NCBI RefSeq assembly: GCF_902150065.1
Contig: NC_043990.1
Coordinates: 24,788,199 to 24,852,198, forward strand
Origin: Myripristis murdjan
Taxonomy: Eukaryota > Chordata > Actinopteri > Holocentriformes > Holocentridae
Length of the DNA: 64,000 bases
Reading direction: 5' to 3'
Made by a program: the position numbers and the translations under genes. Below the pieces are notes generated by a model, which saw only the letters and a list, made by a program, of their open reading frames with translations, did not search any database and was not told where the DNA came from. Positions 35,552 to 52,017 of the stretch are shown one piece after another. Numbering within the stretch: position 1 is the stretch's first letter; each line of letters starts with the position of its first letter.

Positions 35552-38500
35552 TGTGAAGGGCTGAGAAGGAGACAGGGGTCGTACCTTGGCGGTGTTGTCC
35601 TTGGAGGCACTGATCACCATGGTGAGATCCACTGATGACTGCATGTCGTTGATCTGCTTGGTGTGCTCCTTCGCCTTCTTCAGGATCTCTCCCGACTGTC
35701 CACAAACAACAGCCATTCACATTGACATTCAACTATCTAAACAGCTATACTTTAATAAAAGTCTGTTTAGTTCTACCAAGTTATTCAGTATCTTATTCTC
35801 AAAGTGCACTTCTACAGACTATTGTTTTCTTATTGTTTAGTTGATTTGTCCATTTTTTATATGTTCTCCTCACTTTGTTTTTCTTTCTTCTACATGCCTG
35901 CTTCTGAGCCACAGAAATTTAGTTCACAATCATCTGTTTACCTAAAAAGAGATAAGTGTTTTCTCACCTTGGCGCTGAACTGGTTGATCTCTCCGTTCTC
36001 GTGGCCGGCGATGACAAACTCTCCCAGAGGTCCCCACACAGCACTGGTGATCTTTGACTCACTGCAAGGTACTGACAGGTAGGGCTGGTTGTCCTCTACA
36101 GAGACACAGTGAGACACAGTGAGACGTACACTCGGTAACATGAACACACTTGAGTCATGGCACAGAGAGAAGACATATCTGCTGGTCAAATGATTCTGCC
36201 CAATCATGCAACTGTCAAAAGTTAAGTAGACTGGATGTCCTGGAAATGTTCACTGTGATGGATGACATGAACACTTAATTATTGAATTCAAAGAGATGTA
36301 CTGAACATTTTTACTTATCTTTTTTTTTTTTAATCTATTCAAATAAGAGCAATAACATCTGCGCTGAACAACAAATGTAAATAAGTGTAAACATAAAAGC
36401 AAGTTAACTAGGGGAATATCATATTCTCCTAAATGCATATTTAACAAAAGGCTGTGTCTAACACGGGAGCTGCCAGTCCCCTCCTGCAGCGTGGGAAATG
36501 AACCCTAACCACGGCTCGTGTTCTGGCAGCTAGTTAAGAATGTAAGTGATCTCTTGGTAAATAAAATCCGTTCTCGTCCTCCCTGCCTCATGGTGGTATG
36601 GTGCGTACCGATCTGCTGTGGGTCCCTCAGGTCAAAAAAGTTGAGATAGCACTGGTAGCCCATCTGCTTGTCTGTGGAGAACATGATGATGTTGCCGCTG
36701 AAGTCGAAGCCACACGTCCTGACAGCCGAGCTGGTCTGCAGCAGGGCCAACTGTTTACCTGCATGACACAGAGAGAGACAGGTACAGTAGTGACAGGGAT
36801 ATGAAGATTCAGCCTTAATTTTCACAATAACACAACTTTTTTTCCCTTAGTTAATCCATTCAATAAAGATTTGTCCGTGTTTGTGCGAACTGATTTTATC
36901 ATGTGTTTAAGTATGAGAGGACTCTTAACCCTCACCACAGACACACACACTCACATACACCCTTCTCTCAAGCACTGCAGTTTCACACCTACCTGTCTCA
37001 CAGTCCCACAGTCGACAGCTGTTGTCTGCCGATCCTGTCAACACATTTTTGGTGTCCCCTGAGGGAGGCCATGCTAAGGAACCAAACTCGACCAGTAAAC
37101 ACACAAACATTACAACAAATGGGTGCCATCCACTGAAAACCATGTAAAAACATCAGTCACCATGTAAGTGGTTTTTCACAGGACAGCTGTATCGCGTATA
37201 CAACATTATGATCAGACAATGCATTTCTGCTGGTGAGTGTGAATAGGATACAGTCACAGTCGACACACCACACCGCTCCAGTGTGGCCGTTGTAAGTGCC
37301 AAGCCTCTCGCCATTGACTGAGTACCACGCGTTGGCTACCTGCAGTCAGAGACATCACAACAGGTACACACGTCAGACACCAAGCTCTATCAATCATGAC
37401 TGTGCATTGCTCACACATCTAGGTTGAGAGACAGCAGAGATGTGCACACAAGTGACTCACTGTGTCTTTTGCTACGGAGAAGAGCAGGTCTCCCTCCCTG
37501 TTGTACTTGATCTGAGTGATGGACCTCTCGTGGCCCTGGAGCAGGATGGGTTTCTGTGGAAAACAGTCAACATTATCAATACGAATACACTATCTGCTTC
37601 AGTCCTGTAGCTAACATCATGACAAAATATCTCAGCAGGCCATCTGGCGGGTGGTAAGAGGCACCCGGCATTGTCTCTACAAGTAATGGTAGACTCAACA
37701 AATGCTAGTTATTTTCTTTTGTATGGAAGTAATAGCGCACCAAAAGCGGCTCAGAGACCTGACAAATTAATAGTGGTGGGATTCACTGAAGTACTGCGAA
37801 TCTTTTGTGAGTGATCTACTGGTAAAGATATTGGTATCATATGAAACTAGACGACCTAAGGAATCTGTTGGTACCATGTCGTAGTAAGCTGTCAGCAAGG
37901 AGACTAAATATTGCTCCCAAGTTCAGCTACATATTGGTGAGGGAAAATCTGACACGGCTATTTTTGATGGGGTCCCTTGACCTCTGACCTCAAGATATCT
38001 GAATGAAAATGGGTTATATGGGTACACACAGTCTCCCCTTTACAGACATGCTAATCCCATACAGTTTGGAGCACAAACCACACATGCTTTAACATGCAGT
38101 ACAAATGTGTTGTTTTCGCCTATTGTAAAAAGGGTGTACTTCTGCATACTGGGGCCTCAACAGCCTTGGAGTGGCATAAATTGGGTTTGAACCGGGAGAT
38201 AATCATATCGTCCCAGCCATACAAATTAACGTCCCCTTACTTATCTATCAAGAGACATATCTGAATGTACAATGACTTAATTTGTGAACTGTCGAGTCTC
38301 TTCAGATTAGCATTAGTTAAATCGAGCACTTGACTGAATTTCTAGACTATTACTGCCACAATCTTCGGCCACACTGTAAGGCAAAGGGCTTTGCTAAGCG
38401 GTGTGAACCTGGTATAAAAGCGAGCATCTTACCATAATAAAGCGCTTTTGATGTATTGTTTGCCCTAATTTACCAGCCGATTGTTGGCTACCATTTAGAA

Positions 38501-38853
38501 AAGTGACGCCCGTGTTTACCTTGTCAAAAGCAGGGCTAGCAACACTTGTTCACTGACAGACAGCAGGACATATCTAACAAGTAAGTGTTAATAATTCAAA
38601 TGTACAAACCAACTCCCTGAGGAGCTAGTTAAGGCTTCCTTGGGGGGGACCACTTGGTCCATCTGGCAGAGGCCGGGGCTTTGCATCATCTCTCCATCAT
38701 GCTAAGGAAGCTAACGGCGGCTAACCGTTAGACAGCCTGCTAGCTGTGCTAATGTTAGCCGCGCTAGACGAAGCGGAGCTGTCAGTCCCAGCGGGAGAAT
38801 GAATGCTGTGACCTGACGGGCGTCTAACCTTTCCAGAGAAATATACTCACCAT
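33941..38853 (-). CDS. eif3i: Translation initiation factor eIF3 subunit I (TRIP-1)
   Basis: Coding exons in transcript order: 38853-38851, 37553-37461, 37339-37252, 37058-36993, 36758-36609, 36095-35968, 35695-35585, 34920-34831, 34691-34618, 34237-34145, 34022-33941. They give 325 aa, equal to human EIF3I. The first coding exon holds only the ATG before a GTGAGT donor. The protein is a seven-bladed WD40 propeller that sits in the eIF3 complex on the 40S ribosome and helps mRNA recruitment. Signature stretches: [18 protein letters not shown] at the start, [40 protein letters not shown] and [19 protein letters not shown] near the end. It is also known as a TGF-beta type II receptor interacting protein. 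Intron 1 is about 1.3 kb and holds a dispersed repeat and a GTTAGC cluster. Nothing looks broken. Confidence 0.97.
35517..35548. repeat. TG microsatellite in eif3i intron
   Basis: A (GT)n run about 37 bases from an eif3i exon edge, on the donor side of the exon at 35,585-35,695 (transcript leftward). Confidence 0.85.
37825..38225 (+). repeat. Dispersed percomorph repeat, copy A (eif3i intron 1)
   Basis: Shares with 48,437-49,010 a series of long words in the same order: GGTACCA, TAAATATTGCTCC, GGGGTCCCTTGACCT, CCTCAAGATATCTGAATG, AAAATGGGT, TGCAGTACAAATGTGTT, GCATAAATTGGGTTTGA, and a closing GGAGATAA...GTCCCAGCC. Copy A also keeps CAGTCTCCCCTTTACAGACATGC, which copy B lacks. I recognise this as a sequence common in percomorph fish, but its class is not known to me. 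Confidence 0.75.
38701..38765. promoter_or_regulatory. eif3i: GTTAGC/GCTAAC cluster in eif3i intron 1
   Basis: GCTAACGGCGGCTAACCGTTAG at about 38,710-38,730 and GCTAATGTTAGC at 38,748-38,759, starting about 90 bases inside intron 1. The second 12-mer is identical to one in hdac1 intron 1. Confidence 0.6.
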
Positions 38854-38990
38854 TTTTGTCACCTCGGTGCTGCCAGTCCCTTCGAAATATTCACTACTCC
38901 TCCGGTAAAGAGGGAAAAGATGAACACTCGTGTTTCAGGCGCCGGAGCCGTGGCGGAAGAGGAATGTGACGTACTTCCTGTGTCCAAAAG
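38854..38990 (-). promoter_or_regulatory. eif3i: eif3i promoter and 5' UTR
   Basis: On the minus strand this reads CAGGAAGTACGTCACATTCC, an ETS core (GGAAGT) beside a CRE-type TACGTCA at about 38,967-38,980, then TTCCGCC and a pyrimidine-rich leader (CATCTTTTCCCTCTTTACC). There is no TATA box. ETS plus pyrimidine-rich start sites are usual for translation-machinery genes; a TOP-type start is possible but unproven. Confidence 0.5.
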
Positions 38991-39449
38991 CAATGTCGCG
39001 TTAGTGCGCCACCTGCTGCCTGGAATAACACTCGTACAAATAGCCTACTAATATTGATACTAATAATAGTGAGGAAAACTGCAACCATATGTTTACCTTT
39101 GTAACTCAGCTTTTCAAATAGTAAGCTATATAAATTAAATTAAGCTTACTTAAACTGTGAATTGAATTAGTTTAATGCATAGGAATTTAATTAATTCATT
39201 TTCTGTGGTTAAATGTAATTAATTTGAAGATTAGTTCCAAATGATAAAGGACAAGGTAACCTAAAAGCTGCTGGAGGTGTTCAGTAAAGGAAAATCTGAA
39301 TTTCTACTATATGTATTTATTTAAAAGGATATTCCTGTGGCTGCTGCATAAATTATACTTTGAATCACACATGAATTACACACTAGATTTTACTGCTCAG
39401 TTGATATGACGGTGCTGTATTTCTTCACTGTGGTGAAAGATGGCAGGAA

Positions 39450-39690
39450 TACACACTCAGTGGCCACTTTATCAGGTCCACCTGTACAGTCTAATGCAGC
39501 TCAATGCAACAGCTCTGCCTTAAATTTTACCTTTTAAGGAAGTTTATAATGTTCACTTTTTGTTGACATTGTGGAGAATGTGTCAATTTAATTCTATGTT
39601 TATTATTGAGGTTGTTGAGGTTGTTATTGACTTATAATATTATTGGTAGATATATAATTCTGTATGAAGTCTTTTCTAACAACAAAAATC
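39450..39690. mobile_element. MITE-like DNA element between eif3i and txlna
   Basis: Starts with CACTCAGTGGCCACTTTATC and AGGTCCACCTGTACAG, close to the ACTCAGTGGCCACTTTATTAGG terminus that I know from many fish repeats, and continues through TTGTTGACATTGTGGAGAATG. It has no coding content. The right end is not resolved and the superfamily is uncertain. Confidence 0.55.
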
Positions 39691-39969
39691 TTCTGATTGG
39701 GCTCCTGGTGGCAGTATAGTCAAATGGTGATCACAGTAAAACTTGGGCAGTAGCAATGCTGCAGGTTTTTGGAGGTGTGCCGTTTTCCTTTGTGTTATGT
39801 AACTCTAAAGAGGCGATTCTTTAACCCTGAACAAACTTCAGTTATCAGACTGGGTGATTTTTTTCTATCTTAAAATTTCTAGTTCTTCTAAGACAAACTG
39901 AGCAGTCCTCTAGACTATCTCACTGCCAGAAGCAAAAATCAGCCAAAACACAAATACATAGTTACACCT

Positions 39970-39975
39970 TTTATT
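39970..39975 (-). terminator. txlna: txlna poly(A) signal (distal candidate)
   Basis: TTTATT on the plus strand (AATAAA in txlna sense), about 1.8 kb after the stop. A closer TTTATT at about 40,299-40,305 is an alternative. Confidence 0.5.
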
Positions 39976-41343
39976 TAACAAGAAACATAATATACAGGAC
40001 CAGATAAAAGTACTGCAAAACAGACAAAAAAGAAACAATCTTTGGTTCTTTCTCAAGGTCAATGAACCTCCAAATCCACAATGGCAATGGGGACACAAAG
40101 AGTCTGTTCAGTGGAACAATGAAGGAAATGAGATTTGCAATTTGTATTGACGCTGAAAATTACTGACACAATCAGTGTTCACCTGATGCTACATCTTAAG
40201 TAGTATATAAGAATATCTGAGGAGAAAATGGAACTAAAAGGGAAAGACACTTTCATAAACTGTCATTCATTACAATAAACTTCTAATAGTTGCTCTTACT
40301 TTATTTCTTCATTGAAACTACACTCAGTCGCTGTGCTTTCTGAAAGCATCAGGGAGATGTGCAACGTTTCAATTTCAAACAAAAATTTTGAACATTTACT
40401 TCAATTAGGCTACTAAAGTTCATACTAAAGCAAAAAAAAAAAAAAAGTTCTGTTCTGTTGGGAAACATTTGAGCTGTTTTACATCCATGCAGGACAGTGG
40501 GTATAATGAATATACATTCTCAGCTAAGTGCTTGTCAGTTCAGACTGCCACAGAATAAAAACCAGAGGTGAGGTTGCATAGAGGTCCTTGAACATTCTCT
40601 TAGAAAACCTGATTCCAAGCTACTGCAATTATCAGGGCTGGGAGGCGACAATCTAAACCATGTAATCTGCACACATCATTCACACAAAGATGCACAACGA
40701 TGGAGCTGACAGGAAAATCAAGTTGGTCAACTTTGAAGTGGTTATCGCTGCAAGGTAAAAGCCGACAGAATTAAAAAAAAAAAAAAGCCACACAAACAAA
40801 TGAACATTTGATCAACTGAACTCAGAAGTGTTAGGAATGCCAAGTTGGTCAAAAATGAAATCAGTTTACAAACTTGTCTCCATTAAGAAAAATAGACTGA
40901 TGTATTTTTTTTTTTTTTTTTTTACAGTGGTGCTCTTAAGATACACATTTGAATAATATCAGAAATTATACATCAAACAATAAATACAGTCCACAAGAAA
41001 CATTGTGCAACTGAAGAAGTGTGATGATCAAATCAGAGTACAAAAGTAACTTCCCTAAAATGGTCTACAGGCGAGATGTTCACTGAAAATTCTGGAAAAA
41101 CAAAATGATCAAGATGCATTTACCCGATTATGTATATATACCAATATTTTTTTAGTTTGCTATGTGTTATATCAAATATTTTTTTTGGATAAAGACATAA
41201 TTTGCTTTCTATCTGTTAAGACTTGTCCTGAAGGAAAAAAAAAGTAATGTGTTACTACTAAAAGTGGCTTTCACAGTACGGCAGACTATGCGTCAAACCC
41301 CTTCAAGACAAACTGACACACTCACACACACAAAAATACCGTC

Positions 41344-41389
<46 letters not shown>

Positions 41390-41796
41390 TATTCCTCAGT
41401 CCCCAGTGATGCCGCTTGACTAAAACATATTTGACTCATGCCATCCCAAGCAGCACTGACACTCCTATCTTGCCTAAGTTATTCTCTATTGGATGTAGGT
41501 GGAAAAGGGAATGTGCAACAAAAAGCACAGAGACAGAGCTGAGGCACAATCTTATCATCTTTATGATGCACACAAAAGTTACTGGGTGCTAACCCTACCA
41601 CTGACTCCAGATCAGATATTTACCCTGGAACATATAAAACCGGCACTCTGACATCTGCTACTGGGTCAGTGCTCAGGATCAGCGTCCTCCAGCAGACTAG
41701 TGGTGGCTTGCAGGCTGGTGGCTGGTCATTTGGTGGTTTGTGGGTGCTGGAGAGGAAAGGGGAGACTGTGAGCGGCGCTGTCCCATGGAAGGAGCT
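39976..41796 (-). other. txlna: txlna 3' UTR (inferred)
   Basis: Non-coding sequence between the txlna stop and the distal poly(A) signal, with A- and T-runs near 40,430, 40,770 and 40,905-40,923 and an (AC)n tract at 41,350-41,388. No other gene is seen. Extent is inferred. Confidence 0.5.
41350..41388. repeat. txlna: CA microsatellite in the txlna 3' UTR
   Basis: A pure (AC)n of about 19 units, probably transcribed as (GU)n in txlna mRNA. Confidence 0.9.
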
Positions 41797-48333
<6,537 letters not shown>

Positions 48334-48436
48334 TCTTCCTATCTATCGGGGTGGGAGGGAGGGTGGGGGGAAATCGATACAATTAAGTATTGCGTTTCTT
48401 TTCTTCTTTTACTCAACCATTTTCAATTGTAAAAAT

Positions 48437-49010
48437 GGTACCAAGCAAGTCATGCTAGGTTGTCAGGAATGGGTATAAATATTGCTCCAAATCTGGTCTA
48501 AATTTTGGCAAGAGACAAACTGACATGGCCATTTTCAAAGGGGTCCCTTGACCTTGGACCTCAAGATATCTGAATGAAAATGGGTAGTATGCAGTACAAA
48601 TGTGTTCTTTTGGCCTGTTGTAAAATGGTGTATTTCTGCATAATGGGGCCTAAACAGTCTTGAAGTTGCATAAATTGGGTTTGACTGGAAAGCTGAGACT
48701 CTTGTGGATGTGATGAGCCACACTGGATTCAAGTGTGATGATGTTAGCCCTCATAGCAGCCATTTCTCTGTAGTGAGACCGGTTTTTGAAACTTGAAATC
48801 ACTGTACGAAATGACCTATTGTGACCTATGGGATAATCACAGCCTCATGAAACTTTACATCCACAAACTAGAGGATAACTGAAAAACCAAAAATTGCAAT
48901 AAATCCTAGTATTAAATCACAACACTTGAATCCAAGTATGGTGATTGTATTGCATCAGGAGCACAGATTGTGTATGATCAGGAGATAAACATACTGTCCC
49001 AGCCCTACTA
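48437..49010 (+). repeat. Dispersed percomorph repeat, copy B (txlna first intron)
   Basis: Collinear with copy A at 37,825-38,225 from GGTACCA to GTCCCAGCC. It lacks the CTCCCCTTTACAGAC part but carries about 300 extra bases between GGGTTTGACTGG and the closing AGGAGATAAACATACTG. Copies A and B are on the same strand, and both lie in the first intron of a leftward gene. Confidence 0.7.
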
Positions 49011-49800
49011 TCTATACAGTAAGATTAATAATGTTATTCACACACACAGACAGACATGAGGCTGCGTGATTGGACATGATATTAAGTTGTTATATTGTTG
49101 AAGAGGACATGTGGCGTTAGGTAAGGAAGCCCAGTGACTGACTGAAAAGTAAAGCATGGTTGAACTGTTTTTCAAACTAGTCCCATAGATTATATTTAGT
49201 CTATGCAGAGGTGGAAATAACTTTATGCCAAAGACGTCACGTCAAAAACTGCACCCCAAAAATCTCCTGTTTCATACTGCTGTCCTTAAGCAGTCGTAAA
49301 CACACGTCATAGTATCTCATTTAAACATTTCAGGAGTCCTCTGGGTCTTCTGGGAAACAGAGATTGTCCAAATTTCACTGATAATACACAATAAAATATC
49401 AACCTCTCGAGGTTTGGCTCTGCCTGCTACGGTACTTTGCGGTGGAGGAGCAGAGACCAAGCTAGCTATGTAACTTACAATTATGTCGACCGAAAATTAG
49501 TTGAGGCAAGCGCTGGTTTGTGTGTTACATGTATGCCGACCTGAAGTCAACTTTGCAGCATGTAAGTAGGTCTCAAGTGATGTTTTAAAAGCTACGCGAG
49601 GGAAGTTCAATGTGAGCTTCTCTCGGTACAGGAAAACAGCATGCAGCACCGGGGCTAGCTGTAACCTAACGTCAACATTAAACCTCATAAATACAGTGGC
49701 AAATTTTAGGTTTCGAATGTCAGTGCTAACTCTAACTTTTGTTGCCCCGGAGGTAGAAACGCATTTATTTTAGCCTGTGGTCCCTTTGCCGCAGTAGGAA

Positions 49801-49880
49801 AAGGCTAACGTTAGCTTGCCAAGACACCTTCAGCTACATTAGCGTGCAAGGCTAACAGCTAGCCAATGCTAGCTATGGCG
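49801..49880. promoter_or_regulatory. txlna: GTTAGC/GCTAAC cluster in txlna first intron
   Basis: GCTAACGTTAGC at 49,804-49,815, identical to one in hdac1 intron 1, plus GCTAAC at 49,851-49,856 and the nearby TAGCCAATGCTAGCTATGG. It lies about 165 bases inside the inferred first intron. Confidence 0.6.
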
Positions 49881-49977
49881 TAAATATTTCAAAAACATGA
49901 CAATATTACACACAGACATGTCTCCCCGTTATAGGCATCCTAATTATCTCGCTGTCAGGTCACACAGTCTTGTTTAC

Positions 49978-50070
49978 CTGTAGTTAGAGGCTCAATAAAT
50001 AATGTGTGTGGCTGTGGTCTGCTGGTTTCCTCAGCAGCGTGAGCACGAATGATAGGACACTTCCGCTTCT
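49978..50070 (-). promoter_or_regulatory. txlna: txlna promoter and non-coding first exon
   Basis: The minus strand reads a leader ending CTCTAACTACAG|GTAAAC, with the donor at 49,977. An ETS site, GCGGAAGT, lies at 50,059-50,066 at the probable transcription start. The exon would join an acceptor just upstream of the txlna ATG (GATAG|ATAGGAAGAATG). The structure is inferred from splice signals only. Confidence 0.5.
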
Positions 50071-51009
50071 AACTTTCAAAATAAAATCCCCAGTCTAGGA
50101 AAATAATTCCTTTTCTTTCTCTTTCGTTTTCTTTCTTTCTTTCTGTCTTTCTTCTTCCTATAAATGATATTTTGGCCAATATATTTGATTTTCAGAATCA
50201 AAGCATAGACAAATTAAAGACATGAAAGTGGTAAAAACAGCACAGTGACTATGGATGTCCTTGCCCTTGTGCCACAGGAGATCTATTCTGTCACAGATAC
50301 CCACAGCAAGTTGCATGTAGCTATACTTTAAGGGAGAATATGCCTTATTCATACTCCATGAAACTTGACTTTTATCACACTTGCTTTTAAAGTAATGTTC
50401 ATTAATTATATAATGCCATAATGCGAATTATGTGTATGTATCAGTTGGTAGATTAATTATCCCAATGGCTGTCTCCAAATATTTTTACCAGCAGCAAAAA
50501 CTTTGTGATATTTGTTGTTTTGTGTTGATTCTGAATTTATAATTAAACTGCAAGGCAATGATTCCATTGCAATTTTCTGTATGACTCTAGTGAGCTTTTT
50601 CCTATGTTTTTATGATGTGGTAGTTCACACTGCAGACAGTAAATGGCAGGGAAAGGGGTCGGGGTCAACTCCAACACTCCTGCCCACAGGAACCTAAAAT
50701 AAATAATAGGGACATTTACACTCACCTTGCTATTTTATGCCCCTTTAATCTCTTTGTCTCTGGTTGATTCTGAGTCAAAGCTCTGGGTCAAAACATCATT
50801 TATATCAAACTAAAGAGGTTTGCACTCTGACGAAAGACAGTGATTCACTCTGCAGCCAAATTAGCCATTATGAAGAAAGTACATGCATATGATATAGAAA
50901 TGTATATTTTTACATCAAAGTAATATTCCTCAATGTACAACTTGTAACAAATAAATAGTATGTCAGAGGAAAAAGAATCAAGATATGCATTAAAGGGTTG
51001 CAACATAAC
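50071..51009. other. Intergenic between txlna and kpna6, no gene seen
   Basis: AT-rich unique DNA with a TTTC-rich stretch at about 50,110-50,160. No supported exon. Confidence 0.5.
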
Positions 51010-51994
51010 TTTATTTGTATTGTACAGTATTCCCACTGAACAACTTCAAATTCAATATTTTTTCTTTACATTTCTAATATTGTTAATGTTTTTTGTATGT
51101 TTGTATTTTTTCATGTTCATGTTTGCGTGTCATGTTCAGTTGAAGTGTATCAGTTTCTCGTCACTCATTCATACCGTCGGTAAAGTCAAGTCAAGTCACA
51201 GTTTAAGATGGGTAATTGTGAGCAAATGAACATTAAAAATAAGATTGAGAAATAAATAAATGTAAAGGAAAGAAATGAGAGGACCAGAGCAGAGAATACA
51301 CCAGGACTGGTCAGTGATGGCATATGAAAAATATTTTACAAACATGTAGCATTGTAAACATTGGTAGCATAGACAACATTACTTGACCAAGCCAAGCATG
51401 GCTTTAGATTTTGATATAGACAAGAACAGTTTCAAGGACGGAAGACAAGTCAGATTTGAGATATTTACTGATTTCTGTTGAACCCCCTATAGATAACAGG
51501 TTCCTGATCATTTCCTGATCATACAGCCTGACTAGGACAAACTTGTACTCTAAACATAATTATCCAAAAATATAGCCCAGAATATTCTGATCAGGTAAAA
51601 AGATCAAGAAAAGCAGAAAAAGTTTGTATCCTCCACCACCTTTTTTTTCTTCCTGGTGGTGGTTATGTGTTCTGATGAAGCTTTTCTCCACTTCTCAGAA
51701 GTGATTAGAAATGCATCAGAATCCCTGTCAATGTATCAGAACATACATAGTTTCACTGGTTATAGTTTTTAATGTAAATCACCGCACAATCTCTGAATCC
51801 CAGATTTTATCTTAGAAAAATGTTAAGTAGTTGCCTCTGTTAACTCCACCCAGTGGAAGGAGTGCGGCCTATGAAGGCAGCTTCAAGATTGGTCTCTGCC
51901 TCAGGGGTGTCTGATTTTGGACAATATTTATTGCAGTTGTCTTGGTTCTTTTGAACATTTTCTAACTTCTTGACCACTAGGATTTTGAGAGGAG

Positions 51995-52017
51995 AAAAAA
52001 AAAAAAAAAAAAAAAAA
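51995..52017. repeat. Poly-A tract
   Basis: About 23 A residues in the inferred kpna6 3' flank. Confidence 0.85.
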
